Below, one piece after another: positions 43,979 through 53,970 of a DNA stretch of 64,000 bases. The position numbers and the translations under genes are program-made. The stretch covers positions 62,001 to 126,000 of the forward strand of contig CAVYYK010000035.1 in the NCBI GenBank assembly GCA_963772635.1, read 5' to 3'. Numbering within the stretch: position 1 is the stretch's first letter; every line of letters starts with the position of its first letter. The notes beneath the pieces were generated by a model. The model was not told where the DNA came from and did no database searches. It was given only the letters and a program-made list of their open reading frames with translations. This DNA comes from JAUXFS01 sp963772635. GTDB lineage: Bacteria > Pseudomonadota > Alphaproteobacteria > Rhodospirillales > Defluviicoccaceae.

Positions 43979-46669
43979 TTATTCTTTGTATTCGCGGAAT
44001 CCGTCCATCAATTTCCCAAACGTCGAGGAAGTGTATTTTCCGAATCCCTCTTCATCCACGTAGACGAAATCGTATTGCACATCGGACTGCACCCGATTGA
44101 TGTCTTCGCACCACTGCCGCAGGCGCGCCATCTTCAGCGGCACGTCCAGGTCTTCCTGGCCCTTGGTCTCGACGATGACGACCTCCTTGTCCGACAGCTT
44201 GACCAGGAAATCAGGGTAGTAGTTGGAGATGTTGCCGTCGGCGTTGACGTAGTCCAGCTTGAAATGCGACCGCGAGATAGTTCTTGGCGTAGGAGACCAC
44301 GTCCGGGCAGTCCTCCAGGAAGCCGGCGAACTGAAGCTCCAAGATGGCTGTCGCCGATGATGCGGTTGAAGACGCTCTTCTTCGGGACGAGGTAGCCCTG
44401 ATCCTTGGCCACGAAGGGCCGCGTCTGCCGCAGCTTGATGGTGTCGCGGATTTCGGCGTCGCCCTTGTCGCGCACCGTCAGGGCGTTGATCGCCTTCTTG
44501 AAGGTCTCGATCAGCGTCTTGGTGGCGGCCAGCTCCGACAGGTTGCGCAGCGTGTTGGGGTGTTCGAGATCGACGGTCCGGTCGAACAGCTCGTCCTGCA
44601 CGAACGCCTTGACCTTGCCGTAGAGCACGTCATAGCCGCTGACCAGCCGCAGGTCCTTCATGATGGTCTGGGCGAAGTAGCCGATCACGCTGCGATAGTC
44701 GGCCACGCCCGCCGTGTCGAGGATGGTGGTATGCGTCACCTCGCCGGTGGTGATGTCCTTGAAGACGATCTCCCGCTGCTCTTCCTCGCTGAATTGCCGG
44801 TAGGGCACGCGCTGATGCGCCAGCGCGCTCGACGTCCAGATCGGCGAGGTTCTTGTATTCGCGGTAGATGCGCGGCGTCAGCACCGGGATCTCGATATCC
44901 AGCGCGTCGATGTCCTTCTTGTCGTTCTCGTTGTCGACCTCGACGACCAGCGGCGTCTTGGGCTTGGTCCCTTCGCCCATCGGCTTGCGTTCCAGCTCCA
45001 CGCCCTCGGCCTGGATGGACTCGACGAAATCCATGAAGGCATCGGTGCCGACGACGCTGACGTATTCCTCCAGCGCCGCCGGGATACATCTTGCGCAGGC
45101 CGCGCCCAAGGGTCTGCTCGGGCAGGATGTTGCTCTTGGCCGAATAGGCGCGCAGGCCGACGATGGTGGTGACGTTGCGCACGTCCCAGCCTTCCTTGAG
45201 CATCATGCACCGAGACGATGGCTTTGTAGGGGCTGTCCGGCTCGTCGATCTCGTTGGCCTGCTTCGCGCAGCTTTTCCAGCTCTTCCTTGGCCTTGCCTG
45301 ACGCCGCCTCGGAAATCTCGCCGTTGTTCTTGGTGTGAATGACCAGCACCGCATCCTTCGAGGTCGGGGTAGCGGCCTTCCAGATATTCGGCCACGTCGT
45401 CGCAGTTGCGGGTGTCGTCGGTCATCACGAACAGGATGGCCTTCTTGCCCATCTTCTCGTGCTCGGCGTAGGCCTTGCGCCACTCGATCACGCCGAGATG
45501 GATGTAGTCGGCGTATTTCTCGGTGTATTTGGCGCTCTGCCGTTCCGAGCAGTTTGGCCCGGCTGGCGGCATCGGGCAGGACCGGGTGCTTGACCACGTT
45601 CTGCGAGATCGCCTCGACCAGCGGATAGTCGGCCACGGTCTGCACGAAGATCGCGCCGTTGTTGTGCTTCGGCGTCGCGGTCACGTCGACTTGCAGCGAC
45701 AGCGACCCGCCCTTTTGCAACAGCCGGTTGTGGATGTCCTCGATGGATTTGAACCAGGCCAGCCTCGGATCGTGGATGTGATGCGCCTCGTCGTTGAGCA
45801 CCATCAGCTCGTCGATGTCGCGGACGATCATGCCCAGATCGACCTTGGAATCGGTCGTCGCGCCGGTCGGCCGCTTGCCCAGGAAGTAGTCCATCGTGTT
45901 GTCGTCGTCGGGCGAGGGCGGGATGTCGTCGCCGGAATAGACGCGGTGGATGTTGGTCAGGAAGATGTTGCCGGTGGGGTGGGTGACGCGCACCTCGTCC
46001 TGCATGTGCAGCGTGAGCTGGAAGTCGTCGCGCCAGTTGCGCCCGTCGAAGCCGTTGTCGGGAAGACCGGGTCCTCGAAGAAAATCCGCAGCCCCTGGAA
46101 ATCCTTGATAGATGCGGTCGAGCACGATGATGTTGGGCGCGATCACCAGGAAGTTGCGCGAAAGCTCCGAATCCGGCTCGTAGAGCTTGTGGAAGAAGCT
46201 CCAGGCCAGCGCCAGGCTCAGCACCTTGGTCTTGCCGCTGCCGGTCGCCATCTTGATGACGAAGCGCCGCCAGGTTTCGTCGAACATGCCCGCCGAGACC
46301 GCGCCGGAGCTGTCGAAGCGCATCAGGTCGAACTTGTCCTTCACCCCGACGACGTCGTAGAGATAGACGATCGTCTCCAGCGCCTCCCGCTGGGCGAAGA
46401 AGTACTGAAACTCCGCCATCGTGCCGTCGGCTTGCGGCAGCAGATGCGGCGTCCTTGAACCACCAGTTCAGCAGGCTCTTGCTGGTGTCGGTCGCGCCGA
46501 CATAGCCGCCGTCGCGAAACTCCTTCACCTTGCGGCGCAGCTGCGCCACCAGCGGCGGCATGAGCTTGTCCATGCTGGTGTCGCGCAGCGCCTCGTCCGC
46601 CGGGAACCAGCGGACGGCGGGGTCGAGAATGGCGTGGGGTGAATCGGGAAAGTCGGGGTGGAGCGCCAT
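43979..46669 (-). pseudogene. Type III restriction enzyme Res subunit (many frame breaks)
   Basis: ATP-dependent translocase/nuclease subunit of a type III restriction-modification system, ~895 residues when frames are joined. Readable in order: DTSKSLLNWWFKD, AEFQYFFAQREALETIVYLY, Walker A MATGSGKTKV, motif II LNDEAHHIHD, VDVTATPKHNNGAIF, helicase motif VI-like LPEQTLGRGLRKMYPGG, and a C-terminal PD-ExK nuclease (NYYPDFLVK with VIVETKG). At least seven frame changes separate them, including a +1/-1 pair near 46090 and 46060. The gene ends EYKE-stop at 43979. As read it cannot yield an intact enzyme. Confidence 0.85.
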
Positions 46670-46671
46670 AA

Positions 46672-46839
46672 TCAGCGATGCTCTTGTCGTGTCGTACGTT
46701 CAGGCTCGATACGCACGGGCCGGCCATTCTCGTAAATGATCGCGTATTGCCCCAAGCGCCGTTTTCTTTCCAGCGCCTCGGCGACCGCCCGCGCCAGCAC
46801 TTCCTTGACGTGTTGTGATTGTCTCTCGAGTTCAGTCAT
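46672..46839 (-). CDS. Small partner of the zeta-like ATPase (putative antitoxin)
   Basis: A 55-residue protein, MTELERQSQHVKEVLARAVA, followed by ALERKRRLGQYAIIYENGRPV. The C-terminal KRRLGQYA-x3-NGRPV pattern resembles small proteins found beside zeta-toxin-like ATPases, which suggests a regulator or antitoxin. GGAG precedes the ATG. It overlaps the ATPase stop by eight bases, and its own stop is two bases from the res start, so mod, ATPase, this gene and res are one tight operon. Confidence 0.6.
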   Translation of the reverse strand: MTELERQSQHVKEVLARAVAEALERKRRLGQYAIIYENGRPVRIEPERTTRQEHR

Positions 46840-47415
46840 GCCCTGCTCCTCGCCGTAGTGCCTCGAAAAGCGCCGGATTCTCCACGGTGCGCCCCTCCGC
46901 GTTCTGGGCAAAGATCACCTCTGGAACGGTGGTGGAGTTATCGACGCAAATGACCGAACTGCACAAAGGCGCATAGTGCGCCAGCAGGTTGGCGATACTG
47001 CGCGGATAACGCCGGATCAATGGATTCTGCGTGGGATGTCATGACCACCGTGGGCGACCCGCTCGGCGACACGCTCGATCGACATCTCGATACTTGGCAG
47101 CCAGAGATAGTAAAGATCGACCCGCCATCCATCGGCCAAAAGTCGGCGGATCAATCGCAGATAGTTTCTTCCCGACAGGGTGGTTTCAAAAGCGAAATCT
47201 TCTCGCCGCCGGATGTAATGGTTGATTTCCCGCAAAAACAAACGGCTGGCCGCCAGCCATTCCCGCTCCGATGACAACGGCGACAAGCCCGCCGCGATCA
47301 GATCGGCATTGACGAAATTCCGGCAATTGGCGGCATCCGGCAGGTAGGTCAGCGCAAAGGTCGTCTTTCCCGCCCCGTTCGGCCCGGCAATAACGGTGCA
47401 GGTCGGCCTCGTCAT
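46832..47415 (-). CDS. Zeta-toxin-like AAA/P-loop ATPase inside the type III RM operon (one frame break)
   Basis: A ~194-residue P-loop protein of the zeta toxin/COG4185 family. Walker A is IAGPNGAGKTTFALTYLP. FVNADLIAAGLSP and FAFETTLSGRNYLRLIRRLL are characteristic; members are kinases acting on UDP-sugars or of unknown target. The frame breaks near 47025: GGHDIPR must join QNPLIRRYPRSIANLLAHYA, which needs one additional base. Its ATG overlaps the mod stop (ATGA). Placement between mod and res is unusual for type III systems. Confidence 0.75.
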
Positions 47416-49671
47416 ACCGTCACGTCGACGATCGTCATCGTGTCATTGCCGAAGATGTCCACCACCTTGACCGCGATCTTGCGCCGTCCGGGCGGGCATT
47501 CGTGGGCGACGCTGGTCAATTCCAGCGAACGGTCCTTCTTGGTGCGGAAGCTCTGCCACTCGTTCTCGAAGATGTAATCGCCGGTCCACTGCTCTTCCCA
47601 TTCGCCGGTCTCGGCGTTCTGCACGCGGATGATCTCGCGCTTGCTCTCGAAGTCGAAATCCACCGCCCAGTAGTCGATCCAGTCGGTCCAGTTCTCGGTG
47701 AGCATCTCGCGGGTGACGATGCCGTCCTTGTCCTTGCTCACTTTGACGATCTGGCCCTTCTCGACCACGATCTTGCTGCCCTTGTTCTTCAGCGTCGCTT
47801 CGGCGTTGGCGATGGAGTCCTGCGAATAGAAGACCGAGAAGTCGGTCAGCTCCACCGCCACGCTGTTGCCCTTTGACGATGCGGCTTGACCTCGATGAAG
47901 GCCACGTCGTGGAACACCACCTGGTTCTTCTCCACGGCCCGCTTGTCGAACACATCGGCCGGGATGTATTTGGGCGCGATGTCGATGCCCTTGGCGCGCG
48001 CCTCGTCCAGCACGTTGGGGAACAGGCCCATCTCGAACTCGAAGCCGAGGATATCGACCTTGGTGATGTGCTTCTTGCGGCATTCCAGGATGATCTCTTC
48101 GACGAACAGCCGCGTCACCGGCAGGTTGACCGGCCCGACCGCGACCAGCCGCCCGGCCTTCTTGCCGTGGAAGGTGGCGAAGCCGTCGGTCTTCTCGGCC
48201 CGGTAGGCGCGCAGGATCAGGTCGAGGAAGGCGGCTTCCTTCTCCTCCAGCTGCTTCTGCTGTTCTGCCTCGCGCAGGTTGGGATTGACGCCGATGTAGT
48301 GCTGGCGCTCGTACTTGCCGAGGTTGAGAATTTCAAAGGCGCGGTAGTCCTTGCCTTCGGCCTTCAGCTCGCCGCTGCACGCCGATCATGCGCTTGCGCG
48401 TGGTGTGGATGGCGAACTTGCCCAGGTCGCTGACGATCCATTTGCGGCCCAGTTTTTCGGCCACGGCGGCGGTGGTGCCGGAGCCGCAGAAGAAATCGGC
48501 GACGAGATCGCCTTCGTTGGAAGAGGCTTTGATGATGCGTTCGAGCAGGGCTTCGGGTTTTTGGGTTGGATAGCCCAGTCGTTCTCGCGCTTGGGATTTA
48601 ATGGCGAAATGTCGTCCACAATGTCTTGAACTGCATTCCCTGCTATTCATCAAGATAATCTTCTGAGATCGCTGCGTCCTGTCGATCGGGAATACAATCG
48701 CTTCCTTCGTCATCAGTTCGTCCATCTTTCTCTGGTACATCGTCCAATGCTTTCCGGTGGTGGCTCGAACCTTTGTACCGTACGATGCGATTCGGCCGTG
48801 CCCTTGACGTCAAGTCTGCATAGCCATGAATCGTCCGGCCGTCTTCATCGATATGATTCGAAATAGCTGTTTCGTATGTACTTCATCGAATGCGTGACAT
48901 ATTGTGATTCAAGTGATCTGTCAGCACTTTGTGTAACATAGATGCTGATCAGTGATCTCGCAATCGTCTGATCTGCGTCACTTATGCGCTCGTCCGTTTC
49001 CAAATGATTTCGTTCATGAAGTTGTCTCGTCCGAAAACTTCGTCCAGCGCCAATCGGATGAAGCTATTCACTCGCCAATCACAATGCACATAGATACTGC
49101 CATCCTCCGCCAGCAGATCCCGCATCAGGACCAGCCGCTCGTAGATCATGGCGATGAAGGAATCCGCGCCCTTGCCCCAGGTGTCGCGGTAGGCAATCTC
49201 TTCGAGGATGTTGGGCTTCTTGGTGAAGGTGTCGCCGCCGATCTCGATGTCCATGGAGAAGTCGGCGCCCACGTCGAACGGCGGGTCGATGTAGATCAGC
49301 TTGAGGCCGCCCTGCTGCTTCGATCTCCTCGCGCAGCGGGCCGTTCTTCAGCGATGAGAGGATCAGCTTGTTGTCGCCCCAGATCAGCTTGTTGGTCCAG
49401 CCCTTGAGCTGGCGGCCGCGCGTCGTCGAGATCGAACAGCGTCACTTGCAGCGCGCTGTGTCCTCCGGCTTCTCGGCGCGCGGCTCGTCCACCTGCTCGA
49501 TGATCTGGAACGGCAGCACGATGTTGCAGACCTCGTTGGTCTTGCCGTTCCAGACCAGCTCGACCTCGCGCTTGTCCTCGAACAGCAGGAAGCGGTACTT
49601 GTCCGGCAGCGGCTTGTCGGCTTCGAGAAGCGGATGATCTCTTGTTGTTCTTGTTCGGTCAGTCGCGGCAT
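47412..49671 (-). pseudogene. Type III DNA methyltransferase Mod subunit (many frame breaks)
   Basis: Beta-class adenine-N6 methyltransferase and specificity subunit. In order: N-terminal PRLTEQEQQEIIRF, motif IV IYIDPPF near 49285, DTWGKGADSFIAMIYERLVL, a variable target-recognition region (about 48740-48980), LGYPTQKPEALLERIIKASS, motif I DFFCGSGTTAAVAEKLG near 48490, and a long C-terminal domain ending FGNDTMTIVDVTV. Motif IV before motif I fits the type III Mod order. Several frame changes, densest in the N-terminal third and the recognition region, interrupt it. The recognition region is visibly less GC-rich. It is first in the operon. Confidence 0.85.
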
Positions 49672-49900
49672 CGTTACTCTTTCCCCTGGGCTTTTCGAAC
49701 CGATACGGCCCCGCTACCCCCTCCCGCCACGAGAGCGGAGATTACACGCTTGCCGTTTGTTTGTCTCCCGTGGGTCATGCGCTTGAACCGCTCGCGCGGT
49801 AGGTCGTTGGGCCAGGTCGCGGGATCAACCGCGGACGGACGATCGGCATGCGCCCGCGCCTATTCCGATTCTCACAACAAGAGTACAAAGAAACCTTTCC

Positions 49901-49929
49901 TTGACTCCCCACCCTCCACAGCATATGTT
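49901..49929 (+). promoter_or_regulatory. Putative sigma-70 promoter pointing into the repeat block
   Basis: TTGACT (49901-49906), a 17-bp spacer and TATGTT (49924-49929) form a good promoter match on the plus strand. Transcription would run away from mod into the heptad and decamer repeats at 49.97-50.25 kb, where no gene is seen, so a non-coding transcript is possible. Sequence match only. Confidence 0.35.
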
Positions 49930-49967
49930 CACCTTAAGTTCCTTTTCGGGACGAAGGGTGCCGGATG

Positions 49968-50016
49968 TCAGGGATCAGGGATCAGGTATCAGGTATCGGG
50001 TATCAGGGATCAGATC
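49968..50016. repeat. Heptad direct repeats, ATCAGGN x7
   Basis: Seven consecutive 7-bp units with consensus ATCAGG(G/T), the first and last being imperfect. They lie between the mod gene and the decamer arrays. The unit length is not a multiple of three and no open frame runs through them. Confidence 0.8.
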
Positions 50017-50050
50017 CGTTCGACCCGCTTTCGCCAAGGCTTCGGCGGGG

Positions 50051-50245
50051 AAAATGACGAGTTTTGACGAGTTTTGACGACTTTTGACGAGGGTCGTTGC
50101 CGGGGCGGAACGGTTTTTGGGGCGCGGTTTTGTTTGATATCAACGGCTTAAGGGTCGTTATGGCAACGAAATGAAGGGTTATTAAAACTTCAATGAAATC
50201 AAGGGCTTGCGAGCGGTTTTGACGAGTTTTGACGAGTTTTGACGA
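50051..50245. repeat. Iteron-like decamer arrays, GTTTTGACGA x4 and x3
   Basis: Four direct decamers at 50051-50090 (two exact GTTTTGACGA, the outer two with one or more substitutions) and three exact copies at 50216-50245, in the same orientation and separated by 125 bp with AT-rich patches. Ten-bp spacing places each copy on the same face of the helix. This is the arrangement expected of an array of binding sites for one protein, as in replication iterons. No rep gene is adjacent. Confidence 0.75.
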
Positions 50246-50397
50246 GGATTTCGGCGTTTTTTTGTTTCGTTTGTTTTCAAGGGGTTGGGCGGTTTTTTCG
50301 GCGCGCGGTCGTCACCAATGACCCCCTATCCGGGTCGGGTATTCGGTCTTTTTCCCCTAACCCGCTGATCCCGCTCCCCTTTCCTCCCTCGCCTCTA

Positions 50398-50435
50398 CCG
50401 GCGAGCCGATGAAGCACCCTTCACCGGCTCGCCGG
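50398..50435 (-). terminator. Hairpin after the TadG-like gene
   Basis: CCGGCGAGCCG (50398-50408) pairs perfectly with CGGCTCGCCGG (50425-50435) over a 16-base loop, eight bases beyond the stop codon of the TadG-like gene on the minus strand. No U-run follows, so termination is plausible but not certain. Confidence 0.5.
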
Positions 50436-50442
50436 AGAGCCG

Positions 50443-51967
50443 CTACTTGGACAGCCGCAGCATCGACAGGTGGTTGGCGACCTCGCGGAACACCTGGCGC
50501 AGCGTAGCGCGGTCGGGGGCGTAGTAGTAGTACGGCGCGTCGGGGCCGCTGGCCACGCTCCTGAGCAGCGTCTGCAGCTCGGTGCCGGCGTTGGCGAACT
50601 GGATGACGTAGATGGTCACCCCGTCGGCCTTGACGTTGTCGGCGAGCTTGCGCAGCCGCTCGTCCATGTCCGCGACGGCCGGCGTTGCAGTTGCCGAAGA
50701 CCATCTTGTAGCCGTCGCCGGGGGCCGGGCAGTTCTCGCCGTCGGTCAGCAGCACGATCGCCTGGTCGCGGTCGTAGTCGGGATCGAGCTCGGCCTCGGT
50801 GAACGGCGCCTGCGGCATCAGCACCCGCCAGGCCCATGCCAGTCCCGCCGGGATGTTGGTGTTGCCGGTGGCGGAGAGGCCGTCGACCGCGTCGACGATC
50901 GCCGCCTTGGTGTGCTGCAGCGGGGTGATCCGGCTGGTCGGGCAGCGGACGCATTCCGCGCCGCCGACCGCCAGACCGCAATCGGTCCATCCCGGTACCG
51001 GCTCGCCGCCCCAGGTCGGGTCGGTGCCGGGAAACACCGGCTGCCACGCCGGCCACTCGGCGCCGCCGCCCGAGAACGCGCCGTAGCGGATGTCGCCGTC
51101 GTTGGCGTCGGTGCCGTCGTCGATGTAGCGGTTGAACACGCATCCGGCCCAGCCGGCCGGCGGCGGCGCCAGCAGCGGCACCGGCGAGTTGTTGGCGTAG
51201 TAGACGACGTTCTGGTTGGCGCCGGTCTCGGGATTGGTGAACGCCGGCACCCCGGTGGTCGTGGTCGCGCCCGAGTTGTAGGCCTGACCGTCGATCATCA
51301 CGTTGACCTTGGCGCTCCACGGAACCAGGCCGATGCTCATGAACTCCTCGGTGGTATCGTTGCCGAACAGGATGTCGATGAGCTCGTCCGCCGCCTCCTT
51401 GGCGGCATTGAGCCGGGTGCCGCCGCCGGCCACGGAACCGCCCATCGAGCCTGAGGTGTCGATCGACAGCACCACGTCCAGCGCCTTCATCTGGCGGGTG
51501 ACCTCGGCCTCGGCGTAGACGGTGATGTGATCGTGCCCGACCAGCCGCATGAACGTGGTGCCGACGGTCGCCGACGCGCTGATCTCGATCTTCTCGTTGG
51601 CCTCGTCGACGACGATATCGGGACCGTCGACCACGGCGTTCATATAGCCCGCCGGAAAATTGGCGTCGAAGAACATCGTGATGTCTTGGTTGCGGGTGGG
51701 GAGAAAAAAGCTGGCGCCGCCGGCGAGCCCGGCGGCGTCGATCGCAGAGCCCAGCCTGGATTTGACCATGTAGGCCCGTGCGGTATCGAAACCGATCCCG
51801 ATGAAACACATGAGCGGAACGATGGCGAGAGCCAGGAACACGGCGACTCCGCCCCGCGCGTCCTTGACCAAGCTGCGACAGCCCGTGGCAAGGCGGCGGT
51901 GGAGGGGCTCGAGTGCGCGGCGGAACCCGTTGAATTTAAATGCGCCCGTAGTCATGTCAACCACCAT
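50443..51967 (-). CDS. TadG-like pilus-assembly protein with VWA domain (one frame break)
   Basis: A ~507-residue membrane-anchored protein. The N-terminal ARGGVAVFLALAIVPLMCFI is the TadG/Flp-associated membrane segment. A von Willebrand A domain begins ALDVVLSIDTSGSMGG with an intact DxSxS metal site and continues to QAIVLLTDGENCPAPGDG. The frame breaks near 50688: FGNCN must join AVADMDERLRKLADNVKADG by removing one G. The start may be 51967 or 51955. It converges on the TadE-like pair 8 kb away, across the defence island. Confidence 0.82.
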
Positions 51968-52437
51968 ACAAGATGCTTGCCCCCAATTCACATGGTAATA
52001 CACAAACAAATAAATCCAACATATTTAATTGATGGCAAAGTATCCATACAGCAATATTTTATTATTCTATTTTTTAAATAAAATGCTTTGAATTTTCAAG
52101 CGGGCCCCGGATCGGCGCCTCTGTCCGCCCCCGGGGATCGTGACGGTGCCGGTGTGAGTTTACCGGTGCTGCCTCAGAATCGAGAGGGCCTACCGGTCGA
52201 AGCGATTCGCCGGCCCGTCGTGATCGGGACGTTCACCGCTGCCGCAATCGTCGGTTTTGCCGTACCGAATCAGGCTCCAACCGGCCGGATATGGCGAAAA
52301 CCGCAAAAAGCCCTTGACTTTTATAGGACATTAGATCAAATTTTTGTCTTGGACGCAGCGGTCTCAAGGCGGTGCCTTATTGGGCTGCCTGGAAGGGGCT
52401 GGTGAATCGAGATCTGCGATCGGCATATTGCTTCGAT
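51968..52437. other. AT-rich spacer upstream of the TadG-like gene and rpoH
   Basis: Positions 51968-52090 are strongly AT-rich and should hold the minus-strand promoter of the TadG-like gene. The rest, to 52437, shows no gene. TTGACT at 52314-52319 resembles a -35 box for rpoH, but I could not find a matching -10 at standard spacing. Confidence 0.4.
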
Positions 52438-52445
52438 AGGAGGGT

Positions 52446-52526
52446 ATGGCCAATGGTGAATTGCTGTTTGTCTCCCTACCGCGTTTGACAGGATATGCGG
52501 AGCCCCCGCCCGGGGGCTGCGTGTGA
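52446..52526 (+). CDS. Possible 26-residue leader peptide upstream of rpoH
   Basis: A short frame, MANGELLFVSLPRLTGYAEP and six more residues, with a strong AGGAGGG ribosome site at 52438-52444 directly before the ATG. Its last codons overlap a stable hairpin, AGCCCCCG-CC-CGGGGGCT (52501-52518). rpoH begins 86 bp downstream. The strength of the ribosome site and the hairpin overlap suggest a regulatory leader, but there is no family match and chance is possible. Confidence 0.35.
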   Translation: MANGELLFVSLPRLTGYAEPPPGGCV

Positions 52527-52611
52527 TGGGCGATCGGAGTTCGACCGAGCCGCCCCATTCGGCATGCGGTGCATGGCGAAGCGAAGAGAATGATTGGGGA
52601 GATTTTACGAG

Positions 52612-53502
52612 ATGAGTAGTCTGAGCATACCGGCCGTTCAGTCGGAACAGGGATTGTCCCGTTACTTTCGGGAGATCTGGGCGTTTCCGATGCTGTCGGG
52701 AGACGAGGAGTTCATGCTTGCGGTGCGCTGGCGCGAGCACGACGACAGGGACGCCGCCCATAAGCTGGTCACCAGCCATCTGCGGCTGGTCGCGAAGATC
52801 GCGATGGGCTACCGCGGTTACGGCCTGCCGGTGTCCGATCTGATCAGCGAAGGCAACATCGGGCTGATGAAGGCGGTAAAAAAGTTCGAGCCGCACAGGG
52901 GTTTCCGCCTCGCGACATACGCGATGTGGTGGATCCGGGCGTCGATCACCGAATACGTTCTGCGATCCTGGTCGATGGTGAAGATGGGTACCCTGTCGGG
53001 GCAGAAGAAGCTGTTCTTCAGTCTCGGGCGGATCAAGAGAAACCTCAACATGGTGAGCAACGGCGAGCTCGACCCCGAGCAGGCCAACCGTGTCGCCGAA
53101 GCGCTCAACGTGTCGCGACAGGATGTCGTCGACATGGATCGCCGCCTCGCGTCCCGGGACGTGTCCCTGAACGCATCTCGGGCCGGGGAAGACGGAGAGG
53201 GACCGGAATTCCAGGACATCCTCGTCGACGGTTCGCCGGATCCCGAAATGCTTGTCGCCGACAACGAGGAGACGAGCTACCGGCGCGGCATGTTGATGCG
53301 GGCGTTGAAGGAACTGCCGAAGCGCGAACGGCACATTTTCACCGAACGTCGGCTCAAGGACGATCCGATGACCTTGGAGGAATTGGGCGGGATCTATGGG
53401 GTCAGCCGCGAGCGGGTGCGCCAGCTCGAGGTGCGCGCCTTCGAAAAGGTGGCAAAGACGGTGGAAGGCCTGGCGGCGGCCAATGAGCCGCTTCCGGCGT
53501 AG
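52612..53502 (+). CDS. rpoH: RNA polymerase sigma factor RpoH (sigma-32)
   Basis: Heat-shock sigma factor, 296 residues. Region 2 includes HLRLVAKIAMGYRGYGLPVS, FEPHRGFRLATYAMWWIRAS and ITEYVLRSWSMVK. The RpoH-specific box QKKLFFSL follows region 2.4. Region 4 ends with LEELGGIYGVSRERVRQLEV. A possible leader peptide and hairpin precede it, and groESL, an expected RpoH target, lies 570 bp downstream. The frame is intact. Confidence 0.95.
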   Translation: MSSLSIPAVQSEQGLSRYFREIWAFPMLSGDEEFMLAVRWREHDDRDAAHKLVTSHLRLVAKIAMGYRGYGLPVSDLISEGNIGLMKAVKKFEPHRGFRLATYAMWWIRASITEYVLRSWSMVKMGTLSGQKKLFFSLGRIKRNLNMVSNGELDPEQANRVAEALNVSRQDVVDMDRRLASRDVSLNASRAGEDGEGPEFQDILVDGSPDPEMLVADNEETSYRRGMLMRALKELPKRERHIFTERRLKDDPMTLEELGGIYGVSRERVRQLEVRAFEKVAKTVEGLAAANEPLPA

Positions 53503-53507
53503 GCTGC

Positions 53508-53537
53508 GGGATCGGGGCCGTTCGCGGCCCCGATCCC
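53508..53537 (+). terminator. rpoH: 13-bp perfect hairpin after rpoH
   Basis: GGGATCGGGGCCG-TTCG-CGGCCCCGATCCC, a perfect 13-bp stem with a stable TTCG tetraloop, five bases after the rpoH stop and ten before the 3' end of the convergent usg gene. No T-run is present. It probably ends or stabilises both transcripts. Confidence 0.65.
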
Positions 53538-53546
53538 GGTATTCCG

Positions 53547-53810
53547 CTAGTGCAGGGTCAGGAGCGCACTGGCGTACCTGAACTCGGTCGGTTGGATCAT
53601 CGGCTTGGCGGCGACGGTCACCGAATGAACTCTTCCTTCCAGGTTGCGGTGCCAAAAGTCCAGAAAACGTCGGAGTTCCGGGAACGCCGGAGGCATATCG
53701 AAGTCCTGCCAGATGAATTCCTGCAGCAGTTGCGGATAGTCTGGAAGATGATAGGTGATCTCCGCAGTTGTAAGGCGGTATCCGTGTAGTTGCGATCGCC
53801 GGAGACTCAT
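53547..53810 (-). CDS. Usg family protein (copy 1)
   Basis: An 87-residue protein of the alphaproteobacterial Usg family, function unknown. The conserved core is GYRLTTAEITYHLPDYPQLL, then QEFIWQDFDMPPAFPELRRF and LDFWHRNLEGRVHSVTVA. It is convergent with rpoH and divergent from groES. A second, clearly related copy lies after groEL at 56182-56460, so the two flank the chaperonin operon. Confidence 0.85.
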   Translation of the reverse strand: MSLRRSQLHGYRLTTAEITYHLPDYPQLLQEFIWQDFDMPPAFPELRRFLDFWHRNLEGRVHSVTVAAKPMIQPTEFRYASALLTLH

Positions 53811-53970
53811 TGCCTAACGCGCCACCTTCAGTTGCCTCGACCTCTAGCAAATGTGGAGGTTGTGCGATGATCGGTCAATCAGAAAATGAACGATTACAGA
53901 TGGTTATTAGCCAATACCCAAGGTGGCTGCCAACCGTTTCGCGGCGAGCCAGCAATATCTATTGCGCCCC

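Noticed and set aside
52501..52518. GC hairpin upstream of rpoH considered as an RNA thermometer
   Set aside because: It does not cover the rpoH ribosome site or start codon and is too GC-rich to melt near growth temperature; leader control is the better reading.
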